DNA of 64,000 nt from the NCBI RefSeq assembly GCF_000090795.2, contig NW_003546365.1, positions 137,935 through 201,934 on the forward strand. Direction: 5' to 3'. How positions within the stretch are numbered: the first letter of the stretch is position 1; each line of letters starts with the position of its first letter. A model generated the notes under the pieces. That model worked only from the letters and a program-made list of their open reading frames with translations, had not been told where the DNA came from and did no database searches. The DNA is from Amphimedon queenslandica. Its lineage: Eukaryota; Porifera; Demospongiae; Haplosclerida; Niphatidae. The position numbers and the translations under genes were made by a program. Positions 53,801 through 64,000 of the stretch are shown here, one piece after another.

Positions 53801-53924
53801 TAGTTTATTAATGTCATATTTTTATATTACTTAGAACGAGGTGTGTGATGAATATGGGATTGATCCTGTGGAGTTATTGACCTCAAGGATGGCCTCATTC
53901 TCCACTGGTGCAGCTAATAACTGA
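50856..53924 (+). CDS. TOMM70: Mitochondrial import receptor subunit TOM70
   Basis: About twelve exons. The N-terminus starts MSSSTGSSGGEGGGLARWQV, with one signal-anchor helix (WQVVVAAVGVSVAVAGTVGA, human LPRWQLALAVGAPLLLGAG). An upstream in-frame ATG at 50823 exists; 50856 matches the family start better. Then come TPR repeats: AREAKSRGNALFKQKQLEEA begins the Hsp70/Hsp90 clamp; KLKPKYIKAIFRRFHANRAL; LVRTYFNSFLWKDDI; ALNEKPDHVDVFMQRAR; EILHKAIELEPDNASAHFT; RTAIEMDSSCIQAYETLASL; GNKEKALELYDAAVKNS. The stop is at 53922-53924. TOM70 sits in the outer mitochondrial membrane and receives carrier preproteins from chaperones. A reverse-oriented repeat array (52945-53340) fills one intron. Confidence 0.92.
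52945..53340 (-). repeat. Dispersed repeat array, subfamily II, about two monomers
   Basis: Reverse orientation in a TOMM70 intron: GGGGGTGATTT(T/C)GGAGCC at about 53107 and 53284, CATAACTCAAAGATTTTAGC, and TCAAACTTTCTACACAG(C/T)A. Period is about 177 bp, matching the arrays at 26862 and 41935. Confidence 0.85.
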
Positions 53925-54127
53925 GCAATAATGATGTACATTATTATTATACTTATTGTCGTTATTTGTGTGTCAATTGTCAATTTCTTGAAATTTGATT
54001 AGAGGATTACAATTCACTAAATCATTTCCGGAAAATGAACAGAGAGATTGAGAGAATACGGATACTAGTTTAACGCCCACGCATGTAATTATCATGAGGG
54101 TGTGTATTGTCACGTAATAATTTAAAG

Positions 54128-57100
54128 ATGGCGGAAAGTTTGTCAGATAGCTTATCTCGTCGAGGTTTGCCTTCTCTAAAGGAAAGTGACGTGTCTCCCT
54201 CGCCCTCTCCTCTCTCTTCAACCAAACTTTTTTTGGATGTGGAATTAGAGCAGCTAGCTGATTTCAATGGCGTCACTCTTGGAGTTTGTGCCATGAACAA
54301 GAAGGTTTGCATTGCTTCATATTTAAATTTGTTTATTTGTATCTTTTGCAGAGTTTCTCTGGTCCAATGAACAGTATATTGACGCGTATTGGTAGCCACG
54401 AACACGTTAGAGTGATCATATTCACTGACAACACAATCCTCTACAAACCAGTGGAGGAATGGCCGTACTGCGATGCTCTCATTGCATTTTATTCTAAGGT
54501 GATTCCTAATTGATGCCCGCCTCAGTTTATATCTAGTTTTAGGGTTTTCCGCTAGACAAGGCGTTGAGATACGTTAAATTAAAATCACCGAAAATGCTCG
54601 TGAATGATTTGGAGATGCAGTATGCCCTGATGGATAGGTTAGCTATTTTTAATAAATTAATTTTAATTAAATAATAATTACTTTTGTACAGACGTAAGGT
54701 ATATGACATTCTAGTTAAGAATGGCATTGAGGTCCCTCCTCATGTTATCTGTAATCGTGACGGGAGTGATAAAGGATTAAAAATATCTGAAGTCGATGAG
54801 GATACTCTCGAAGTGAATGGAGTAACGTTTCACAAACCTTTTGTTGAGAAACCCATTTCTGCCGAAGATCATAATATTTATATTTACTTTCCCTCGGATT
54901 ATGGAGGAGGCTGCCAGAGACTGTTTAGAAAAGTAACGATGTAGGATTGGCAACAATGAACTCTCTCTCTTTCTTTCCCTTTTCTTCCTCCTCTTTTCTT
55001 CTCTCTTTCTCTCTCTTTGTCGTAAGGTTAAAGATCGTTCCAGTACCTATTCTAACGAAAGCAATGTCAGAAAGGATGGTTCCTACATTTATGAAGACTT
55101 CATGGCAACTGATGGAACTGACGTGAAGGTAATTAACTATTATTAATATTATTATTATTATTTAACCATTAATATTAATTAACTATTATTAATAAACAGG
55201 TGTATACAGTTGGTCCTGATTATGCTCATTCTGAGGCTAGGAAATCACCAGTATAAATATTAATTAACAGCAAATTAATTAATTGATAATGAATAATTAA
55301 TTAGGCACTCGATGGTCGTGTGGATAGGGATGACAGAGGCAAAGAAAAGAGATTTCCTGTTTTACTCACGACGAAAGAAAAAGTGATAGCAAGAAAAGTT
55401 TGCATCGCCTTTAAGGTAAATAATAATATTTAAAACTATTTATTTATCTATTTATTTATTTATTTATTTATTTATTTATAGCAAACTGTGTGTGGTTTTG
55501 ACCTGTTACGTTCCAATGGTAACAGTTACGTGTGCGACGTGAACGGGTTTAGCTTTGTTAAGAACTCTGACAAGTATTATGATGACTGCTCTCAGATAAT
55601 ACTGTAAGATATGGCATATATATATATTGTTGTATTAAAAATAATAAATATTTCTCATTACATTATTTCAGTGAGAGTATATTATCGAAAGTAGCCCCTC
55701 ACTATATTCCTGAGAATGAACCTTCGATTGCTCATTTAGCTCCAACAGTCCCTGTACCTATCTTCTCCAGGGGACGGTAAGAAACTTAATAACGATTAAT
55801 AACCATTAATAATCACTATTAATAACCATTAATAACCATTAATAACTATTAATAACAGGTGTGAGCTAAGGTGTGTCATTGGCGTTATAAGACATGCTGA
55901 TCGGACTCCAAAGCAGAAGATGAAGATGATTGTGAGACACCATTACTTCTTCAGTCTGTTTGAAGAACTGGGCGGATACAAAAAGCAACAGATAAAGATA
56001 AAGAAACCAAAAGAATTACAAGTTAGTTAATTATTTTTGTTTTTGTTGTTAATGTTGTTTGTTGTTTGTTGTTTGTTTGTTGTTGTTGTACATAGAAAGT
56101 TCTTGATATAGTTCGTAAGTTAATTAATGAAGGAGAAGATGATGAAATATTTTTTAATAAATTGCAACAATTAAAGACAGTCTTAGAAATGTAAGTCCCC
56201 ACTGACCATTAGTTGTATATCTACACATTGTACTATCTCTCCTATTAAGATTAGTACTGTAATGTATGGTGTATCTACATGTATAGTTATTATTATTATT
56301 ATTATTACTAGGTATGATCATTTTTCTGGTATCAACAGAAAAGTTCAATTCAAACTAATTCACAAAGACATTAACAATACGCCACTAGAAAGTACGAATC
56401 TCATTATCATAAATAATAATAGTTATTATTATTCATTAATTATTAGGTCCTGCATTATTATTAATAGCTAAGTGGGGCGGTGAGGTTACTCCAGCTGGTG
56501 AGAGGGTTGCCGAGGAGTTGGGTAAGGCATTTCGCTGCATGTATCCTGGAGGAGAAGGAGAGTATTCATTACTACCAGGATCAGGGTTCCTCAGACTCCA
56601 CAGCACTTACAGACACGACCTAAAGGTGTTGAGAATCGCTCATTTACGTGTACATGTATATTTATCTGATGCATATACATGTACTTATGTTGCGTGGAAA
56701 GTTTGAGCTGATTCCGATCAAAATTGAATTTGTTACAAATTTGTAAAGTTGTTCCAAAATTGGGCCAAAGTCCCTGTACTACAGTACAGGGTCACAAGGC
56801 AAATTTTGCCAAAAATTACTTGGAGGGAATTCTTCATTTTTATAATTTTTTGATGCATATACATGTACTTATCTTGTGTAGAAAGTTTCAGCTGATTCCG
56901 ATTAAAATTGGATTTTTTTACAAATTTAATTATTTCTCTTTCTTTACATTCTATTGTATTTCTTTAGGTGTATGCTTCTGACGAGGGGCGTGTCCAATTA
57001 TCGGCAGCTGCATTTACAAAAGGGCTGCTTGATTTAGAGGGTAACATGGCGTCGATATTAGCCCACCTGGTAAAGATGGACCAGAATACAACGGACATGC

Positions 57101-60100
57101 TTGACACATCCTCTGACGCCGCTGAATCACTGAACAGGTTATTAATACTAATTAGTTAACTATTACTAGTTATTAATAGGGTCAAGCAGGATTTGCATCA
57201 AATGCTCCAGTCAACTCGTGATTTTGATGCAGAAGCAATAAAGAATGTCAGTTTTTGTTGTTTACTTTTTATTGTTTTTATTCTTTTATTTGTGTCTACA
57301 GTTAGCTCCTACTCTATCTCCTCCATTACTAGCTGCTATTAAAGAAGTTAAGAATCCTCACAAAACCTGCCGGACGATACAGGAAAATTTAAGAACCTTA
57401 GTCATGAGTTTTGAAGACATTGCCAGGAAAAAATCAGACCGTAAGCACCCCCTCCCTCCAGACATACTTTAAAATTAACTATGACATGTACATAAACATG
57501 TACCTGGTTAAATTGACACTATTCAAATTTGAATGTTTGAGATACTATTTTTTAATTGGTCCTCTCCAATTTTTATTGCATCACTTCATTGTTATATTTA
57601 TTATTTTCTTATACAGTGCAACTGTATCATGGAGAGTCCATCAAGTTAGCGATCAGTCGTTGGAAGAAACTTGAAAAGGATTTTGTGTTAAGTAACGGAA
57701 AGTTTGACATCAGTAAAATACCTGATATATACGATTGTATAAAATATGATCTACAACACAATAGGTACATGTGTATTTTGTACTTTTATTTTCTATTTTA
57801 TTATTTCATTTTTAGGATATTAGAGTTATCTGATGGTGTTTCACTGTACAAAGCAGTTTCTAATCTCGCTGATATTGTCATACCATTAGTAAGCCTTTAT
57901 TATTATTATTATTATTATCATAATTAATTTTATTATTATGCATGTGCTTTCATTGCTTCACAGGAGTATGGTATTACAATTGAAGATAAAATCAGTATAA
58001 GTAAAATAGTCTGCAGACACCTATTAAAGAAGATCAGGGCTGATCTAAGCCACACCTACAACATTGGATCAGACTTTATACATAGACTAGACCCAAAGTC
58101 AGCTAATTAATATTCATTGATGCTCGTCATTATTAATTAATATTCATTCTCGTTAATTGTTAGGAAGTCAAAAGGTGTCATTAGTCCTGATAGATGTGTC
58201 AGGACTAGGTTATACTTTACCAGTGAGTCCCACATCCATTCTCTAGTCAACATATTGAAATATGGCGGCATCCCAATACCAGTAAGTGGGTATTGTACAG
58301 CTGGAAAAAATGGTGGGAATTTATCGAATATACATGTAGTTATACATGCTTACATTTACATGTACATGTACAAGTTAAAGCCATGAATGTATGGATATAA
58401 TGGATTTCTCCTCACTCTTTTAAGTATTTTTGTGACAATATAAATTGTACATGTATATCTGCAATCTACACATGTATAACTAATGCTTGCAAGTTTCAGC
58501 ATTTTATTTTTTTATTCCATAGGAAGAGAATTATGGAAAGCTACACGATCCACCTGAACTGAATTACTTGTCTCAAGTCGTCTTTATGGTATTTGAGAAC
58601 AAGACTGAGCCAATCGACAGTTACAGATACCGAGTGGAGGTTCACTTTAGTCCGGGGGTCAAGTCAAGAAAGAGACTTTTGAAAGGAGAGCCAATATCGG
58701 AAAATGTGTCGCTCACGAAATTAAAGAAGATGCCACTAGTCGATACACCGTCGACAGGAGGAGGAGGTAACAACTCGCAGCCTCTTCGGAGGAGAAGCGC
58801 TCAATCATCATCAGCTGCTGCTGGAGGTATAGTATATTATTCATGTACTCTCAGGCTTGATTTATGTTACAAAATTTAGCCACATGGGCCCTCCCGAATT
58901 TATACATAACAAGTAAATAAAAAACATTAAAAATGGAAAAGCAGTAGGATTAAAAATGGGAAAAAGTAAAGAAACAAGAGAGTACTTGCAAACTGGTGTG
59001 AGAAGATATCCTACACCACTGCATGAAACATAAAACCCTCACTAGTGTAACTGTGTAAGCCTTTATGGTGCATGCTCAGTATTTGGGAATAATCATAGTC
59101 TTTTGCAGCCTGCAGGTTCATGCAGTGGTGTAGGATATCTTCTCACACCAGTTTGCAAGTACTCTCTTGTTTCTTTACTTTTTCCCATTTTTAATCCTAC
59201 TGCTTTTCCATTTTTAATGTTTTTTATTTACTTGTTTCCATTCTTTTTTCTTAAATTAAGAAATTACATTATGTTTTGATTCTGTGGTTAGGTTAATCAT
59301 ATTCATGCTAATCACGTGCGCATAAATTAAAATGGCGTCAAACCACAAACCCACGCGGTGTCTGCAGCTGGATTTTGACTTCCATTTTGTTCTCTCCTTG
59401 CTTTTTTTTGAATCCACCTTTGTGGTCCTTGACCCAAGCACAAAGGAATGATGTAAAAGCCAACTGGAGCGGTTCTCTGGCTTAAAAGATTAGAGGGCCC
59501 ATAGAAGAAGATGAAAGAAGAAAAAGTCTGAAGAATTTTGCAGAAATTTGAATTTGGGCCTATTCTTTAAAAAAGCTCTCGCTACATTACAGTCCACTTT
59601 AAAGGTACCAGGAGAATCGCTCAGTGAAGGAGAGCTCATCTAAGCCATTTATAAGGCTGTACAACGTAAGATAAAAGAGTTATAAGTGTTTGAAAATCAT
59701 AAAAACGGTCGCCATCTTGAAAAACCAACCTCAATCCTACATATAGGCTACCGCCTATATAATATTGATTTGCTCTCTTGGTTGAAAACTACATGTAATT
59801 CCTATTACAGTTATATTTTGACTATAGCATAATGTTGCCAATGGTTACCTATGAATATCATTATAGATACAATGTAAGGTGCAACCCACAATGAACTTTT
59901 CAAAAATGATAGCATATAACTGATCCAGGAGTTTAGCTGTTGTCACAATAGACGTTATTACTCCTTATGTAACAATTTTTGTAAGGGATAATATCCCTGT
60001 CCCGAGTGTCCTATAACTCATTTAAACATTAACTTTATTACTGAGCTATATCATAATGCAGCAATCTTTAGTATTACAATGTCTGTGTGTGTGTGTGTCT

Positions 60101-60383
60101 ATGCATAGAATCACCCGATGATGATACACTGGGTCTGAGGAAGGAGAGATTGAGAAAGTTTGTACAGGATGGTCCAGATGGTCATAGGAGAAGTTCTCTA
60201 GAAGGATACAAATATAGTCCGCCCAGTAAGAGATATAGTCACATGACACTCACATGATCTATATTATTATTATTAATAGATTCTGATAGTTTGGTCTCTG
60301 TTCTAGAGCCATTGAGTTACATAACTTCAATGGACTTACACCAGATGGAGAAAGGCCTTGCTAAACTATGTGTTGACTTTTAA
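54128..60383 (+). CDS. PPIP5K: Diphosphoinositol pentakisphosphate kinase (PPIP5K/Vip1)
   Basis: About 22 exons from [20 protein letters not shown] to CVDF and TAA at 60381-60383. The family phosphorylates inositol hexakisphosphate and 5-IP7 to make IP7/IP8 through an N-terminal ATP-grasp kinase, and carries a C-terminal histidine-phosphatase-like domain. Kinase blocks: [121 protein letters not shown]. Phosphatase blocks: [18 protein letters not shown] (RHA in place of the animal RHG); [48 protein letters not shown]-type; [54 protein letters not shown]. The C-terminal disordered tail is short compared with vertebrates. One late intron (about 58827-60108) holds a large inverted-repeat element. 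Confidence 0.93.
56640..56935 (+). repeat. Dispersed repeat, subfamily I, about one and a half monomers
   Basis: In a PPIP5K intron. GTTTGAGCTGATTCCGATCA at about 56700, then GTCCCTGTACTACAGTACAGGG and TTTTGCCAAAAATTACTTGG, then a second start at about 56882 (TTTCAGCTGATTCCGATTA). Period is about 182 bp. Confidence 0.8.
58884..59502. mobile_element. Fold-back element with perfect 119-bp inverted arms
   Basis: Arms 58909-59027 and 59117-59235 are exact reverse complements over 119 bp as read, around an 89-nt spacer (59028-59116). Outside them, ATGGGCCCTC (58884-58893) and GAGGGCCCAT (59493-59502) form a short outer inverted pair, so the whole unit may be a ~620-bp non-autonomous DNA element. 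The outer limits are tentative; the inner arms are certain. It lies in a PPIP5K intron, and its RNA would form a very stable hairpin. No transposase frame is visible. Confidence 0.75.
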
Positions 60384-60405
60384 TTATTATAAATTATATA
60401 TCATC

Positions 60406-60459
<54 letters not shown>

Positions 60460-61113
60460 GTTTTTAACTATTATTATTGTTATTATAATTTATAAAATTA
60501 TTATTATTATTATTATTATTATCATAAGACAAGGAATAGAAACACCGACAAAAACAAAACACTAACAATGACAAAACAAAAAGGAGAGAGGAATTACAAT
60601 AAGGAAATGAAAGAAAGGAAAGGGGAAAGAAAAGAAAAGAAAAGGGAAGAGGAGAGGGGGAGTAGAGTTAAGTGGGGGGGGGTTAGAGGATAATGGAAGT
60701 GACGGAAGGCAAGCCTGAAGCATCAGTGAATTGCCCCTCTGAACAGCAACTGCTAGACGTTGGAATTATTATTATTATTGTTATTATTTATAATTGTTTA
60801 TATAAAGGAGAGTTTGAGTTTATAAATAATAATAATGATGATGATTCTGTAGCAGTTACTGTACTGAATTTTAACATATTAGATCATAGGCACAATGTAT
60901 ATATACAGTCGAATTCCAAACACCTTGGGCCTGAGATACTTTCATAATAAGTTGGGCCCCAACTTATTATGAAAGTATCTCTATTTTAGAGGTTCATTAA
61001 TACAGCTATACTTGTCCTGATGATAGAGGTGACTGTTTACTCGCTATTATATAGATAGTGTCTAGAATAGCAGATAGCACAATAGAAGTTATTTTCACTA
61101 TTATTTATTTTGC
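60384..61113. other. Intergenic region between PPIP5K and the 7TM gene
   Basis: Contains ATT microsatellites (about 60405-60520), a polypurine tract of GAAAAG/GGGAAG type (about 60575-60690, ending in GGGGGGGG), and a near-perfect palindrome at 60933-60981. A short frame at 60693-60947 has no family resemblance and is not called. Promoter elements for the 7TM gene are not recognisable. Confidence 0.5.
60933..60981. repeat. 49-bp palindrome with 24-bp arms
   Basis: GAGATACTTTCATAATAAGT plus TGGG (60933-60956) is followed, after a single C, by its exact reverse complement (60958-60981). It could be the apex of a decayed TIR element or form a cruciform. Confidence 0.85.
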
Positions 61114-62301
61114 ATGTCAATGCATGACGCCCACGCTAACACGCTTGCCAATATGTCGGGAGACTGCCCTAACGGCTCTGATCTAACCTCAGAGGAGAAG
61201 AGGATCATCCTGTCCGTGTATGGAGGAGAAGGAATACTATCAGCCACTGTATGTCTCACTGCATTACTCATGATTATAAAACTCAAGTATTACAAAGACA
61301 CGGTACAAAGGCTATTGTTATGGCAGCTGATAGCTGGCCTGGGTTTGTCCTTGTATAACATGCTCAACTTGTTATTCATCAATTATGATGAGGAGACCAG
61401 CTCCAGGGCCTACACTGTACTGTGCTCTATTGTGGGATACATTGGCACTGTGACCTTTTTTGTTAAAATAGCTTTCACCCTCTGGCTGACGATATTTCTA
61501 TTTCGTTGTCTTGTGTGTCTCAAGGATCCAAAAGAACTCAGTAAAATGGAGATACTCTACGTCAGTACATCACTAGGTCTTCCATTACTAGTCTCACTGG
61601 TCCCTTTCATTCATCATTCGTACGGTATTGCAGGAGCTTGGTGCTGGATTAAAGAGTGGAAGGATGACTGTGCTTCTGATGAAAAGCTGGTTCTTGGAGT
61701 CATTTTTGAAGATGCATTTTATAGCTCAGGGGCAGTCATTGCTCTGACCAATGCTGTCCTTATCACCATAACTCTGTCCACAGTTCTTTGTAGAATAAGG
61801 TGCAGCTGTGTTGGGTCTTCATCGTCAGAAAAAGAGCAGCTTTTAGAGACAGTTCAATTAAAGCATAAGAACTTATTAAAGAAGCTGCTGCCACTTATAG
61901 CTTATCCTCTGGTGTTCTTATTCTTGATAATATTTCCACTAACAAACAGGATATATGGAGGCATTGGGAAAAGGATCAGTTTCCCTTTGTTCATGCTACA
62001 TGCAGCTGTTGAGCCTTTTTGGGGTCTCTTTGTCGGTGTTGCAATAATAGTTCACATTGCAGTCATTGAGTATAAGAAAAAGACTAAAAAAATCCACTTT
62101 AAAGTTCCTGTGGTTACAGGAGTTCAGTCAATGAGGAGGTACAATGCATTATCTCCAGTAGATGATGCTTACACAGTAGATACTGTTGCTGCCACAAGTG
62201 CTAAAACCACATTTGAGCCTTCAACAGAGAGTATAGACAACTGCAGCTGCACTGATGATAATATTAATGGCTCTATAGTTAGTACTGATGTTTATAAGTA
62301 A
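61114..62301 (+). CDS. Intronless seven-transmembrane receptor
   Basis: A single 395-residue frame with seven hydrophobic spans: from about residue 38 (LSATVCLTALLMIIKLK), 68 (LWQLIAGLGLSLYNMLNLLF), 105 (IVGYIGTVTFFVKIAFTLWL), 148 (LYVSTSLGLPLLVSLVPFIH), 205 (FYSSGAVIALTNAVLITITL), 265 (LLPLIAYPLVFLFLIIFPLT) and 295 (FMLHAAVEPFWGLFVGVAII). The extracellular N-terminus is short with NMS and NGS glycosylation sites. GAWCWI in loop 2 recalls class B/cAMP-receptor/GPR157-type receptors, not rhodopsin-type (no DRY or NPxxY). The tail is Ser/Thr-rich. Lack of introns in a very intron-rich neighbourhood suggests origin by retrocopy or ancestral intron loss. Ligand unknown. Confidence 0.8.
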   Translation: MSMHDAHANTLANMSGDCPNGSDLTSEEKRIILSVYGGEGILSATVCLTALLMIIKLKYYKDTVQRLLLWQLIAGLGLSLYNMLNLLFINYDEETSSRAYTVLCSIVGYIGTVTFFVKIAFTLWLTIFLFRCLVCLKDPKELSKMEILYVSTSLGLPLLVSLVPFIHHSYGIAGAWCWIKEWKDDCASDEKLVLGVIFEDAFYSSGAVIALTNAVLITITLSTVLCRIRCSCVGSSSSEKEQLLETVQLKHKNLLKKLLPLIAYPLVFLFLIIFPLTNRIYGGIGKRISFPLFMLHAAVEPFWGLFVGVAIIVHIAVIEYKKKTKKIHFKVPVVTGVQSMRRYNALSPVDDAYTVDTVAATSAKTTFEPSTESIDNCSCTDDNINGSIVSTDVYK

Positions 62302-62466
62302 TAATAATTATTATTTTATTTGATTGTTTTGTATTTTTATATAATTTTTTGATGTAAAGATTAATCATTATAATCATGAAAAGCTTACATCAAATGGAAA
62401 ATCCTATGCATTGCTGTAGTTGTATTTTACAAGAAGTAGTTATTATTATTTCAGTGTCAATGTCCG
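62302..62466. other. Convergent 3' region of the 7TM and INTS7-like genes
   Basis: 165 bp between the plus-strand stop and the minus-strand stop at 62467. AT-rich; presumably both 3' UTRs. Nothing else seen. Confidence 0.5.
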
Positions 62467-63283
62467 TCACCATTTTGGAGTCTTTAAAGCTTTTTCACTA
62501 TTACCAGCTCCACCTGTAGCTTTATTTAAATTGTCTGCTGTATCAGTCAATATGTTTACCTCAAGCCTATAATAATTATTAATACTTAATAACTATTAAT
62601 GACTTTATTGGACTAACTCTGGTCCTGTTTTCCATGTCTGCCCCTCGTTATCAATTAAATTGATTTCAATTGATACGTCATATTGACCCGAATGTGGAAA
62701 CTTTATTAGAAATTCGCCGACAAAGTAATCATTTTTAATGTGCGATATTTTCTCTAGTTCTTGTAGCCTAGGATGCTAATTAAAAAGAAAGAAAAAAACA
62801 AAAAAAAATCAATACAAAAATAAAATAATTTTAGGCATTTTTTAACAAACTTTAAGTGTTCCGTCTATTAATTTCTTTATTTGAGGAACAACTTTTATCA
62901 GCACATTAACGGGGCTCCGATAAATTCCTAATCAAGCATGATGCAAAAGAATTAAAATTTGATTTTAAAATTTAAATATTTAAGTTTTTAAAGCCTTTAC
63001 TTTGCCCATCATGTTGAATGACGCCTTCAACTTTGACTGAGAACTGCTCCTCAATTGGAATATTAATAGTGGAATTAGTATCTGATGATGGAGTTATTAC
63101 TAACTATAATAAATAAATAAATAAAATTAATAAATAAATAAATAATAGTCCAACCTGTATATTGGTGGTCTGATAAGAGACAAAGAAAGATGGCGGAAGT
63201 AAAAAAGGAACACTCAACAAACTTAATGTACAATCTTTAATGACTGACAAATGCTAACAAAAATAACAACAATAAATAAATAA

Positions 63284-63315
<32 letters not shown>

Positions 63316-63668
63316 TGATAATAATAATAATAAATTACTTCATATGTGATTGGCATATCTCTTAGTCTTACAGCTGCTGACTGGGAGGAAAAAATAATAA
63401 AAATAAATAAATAAAATAAAAAAATTAAAAAAAAATAATAATAATGCACTTGTATAAGTATTCTAACTTGTGCTTTGAGGAGTACGTCATTGCAGGTGCT
63501 TCCAATTAAGAAGTGAGTGTTGAAATCAGAACTGGTCTCCTCCAGCGAGTGCAGTGATGATGACAAGAGAGGAGTACTGACGGAATGAACAGGACTCAGT
63601 AGTGGAGTGGAAACTGAAGACGTTGTCAGTAGAGAACTGATCACATTCATCATTAATGTACACGACTG
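62467..63668 (-). CDS. Integrator subunit 7-like protein, C-terminal exons (partial)
   Basis: Seven minus-strand exons join in phase; the 5' part lies beyond 64000. Sequence in order: TLMMNVISSLLTTSS; FNTHFLIGSTCNDVLLKAQ; AAVRLRDMPITYE; LLSVPFLLPPSFFVSYQTTN; EEQFSVKVEGVIQHDGQ; YRSPVNVLIKVVPQIKKLID; ISHIKNDYFVGEFLIKFPHS; GQYDVSIEINLIDNEGQTWK; and a final TGPELEV ... ALKTPKW with TGA at 62467-62469. From memory this resembles the C-terminus of INTS7 (PPxFFVSxQ, KVEGVVQH, NDYFxxxFLxxF, WKTGP). INTS7 is part of the Integrator complex that cleaves snRNA and attenuates transcripts. The assignment rests on motif recall, not a search. Confidence 0.6.
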
Positions 63669-63711
63669 CTGTATACTGTATAAATTATAATGAAAGAAAA
63701 TATTTAAGTAA

Positions 63712-64000
63712 TATCCTGGAACGTTTGAGCTGATTCCACGGAGTTATAAAATGAGCCAACTTATGAAAAATACCCTGTACTATAGCCCATGGTTTTTTTG
63801 AAAAAATGGCTCCGAAATCACCCCCCATTTTTATTACATTTTCTGATACATATTGATGTACTTATGCTGTGTAGAAAGTTTGAGCTGATTCCAACTTCAA
63901 TTTTTCAAGTTACGGCCATTTTTAAAAATGAGCCGATTTCTGAAAATTTCCCTAGCCCATGGTTTTTTCCAAAAATGGCTCCGAAATCACCTTCAATTTT
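63712..64000 (+). repeat. Dispersed repeat array, subfamily II, running out of the window
   Basis: In the intron upstream of the first visible INTS7-like exon. It contains TACCCTGTACTATAGCCCATGG, AAAAAATGGCTCCGAAATCA, TTTCTGATACATATTGATG, GTTTGAGCTGATTCCAACTT and TTACGGCCATTTTTAAAAAT, then a second TTTTTTCCAAAAATGGCTCC. Confidence 0.85.

Noticed and set aside
59256-59441. 61-codon minus-strand frame beside the inverted repeat
   Set aside because: Basic low-complexity sequence with no transposase or other motif; probably chance within the element.
60575-60690. Polypurine tract as a possible retroelement priming tract
   Set aside because: No adjacent terminal repeats or coding remains; simple GAAAAG/GGGAAG low-complexity sequence.

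Overview
The window looks like a compact invertebrate genome, most probably a demosponge such as Amphimedon. It is AT-rich, has many short GT-AG introns (about 40-120 nt) and genes 75-550 bp apart, and carries animal genes (ETS factors, an APP-like protein, POFUT1, Na+/K+-ATPase). The species call is inference. Gene models were spliced by eye from codon phase, splice consensus and family resemblance; exon edges may be off by a few bases.

Layout. 1-6.9 kb: tandem array of Ig/fibronectin-III type I receptors (3' end of copy A, complete copies B and C). Copies A and B are each followed by a two-exon fragment of a DHHC palmitoyltransferase gene; copy C is followed by the intact gene (7.5-8.9 kb). 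9.0-10.5 kb, minus strand: TMEM147 and mitochondrial ribosomal protein L14. 11.0-14.3 kb, minus strand: a PNT-ETS factor (ERG/FLI-like), head to head with the Na+/K+-ATPase alpha gene.

14.7-62.3 kb holds thirteen consecutive plus-strand genes: ATP1A, POLR3B, UROS, RSPH1, an APP-family membrane protein, POFUT1, NUP160, a HARE-HTH/TBRG1 fusion, an ETS1/2-like factor, a PNT-less ETS factor, TOMM70, PPIP5K and an intronless 7TM receptor. The window ends in a minus-strand gene resembling the C-terminus of Integrator subunit 7, whose 5' part lies outside.

Most of these are unrelated housekeeping genes. Functional themes are three ETS factors in 40 kb, mitochondrial proteins (MRPL14, TOMM70, UROS) and membrane signalling proteins. 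The introns carry a dispersed family with a 170-190 bp period, a pair of ~165-bp TIR elements (one with its end amplified in tandem) and a perfect 119-bp inverted repeat. The points most worth a second look are the APP-like protein with a histidine-rich ectodomain, the receptor array with swapped cytoplasmic tails, the HARE-HTH/TBRG1 fusion, the long co-directional gene run, and an RFX X-box in the 75-bp gap before RSPH1.
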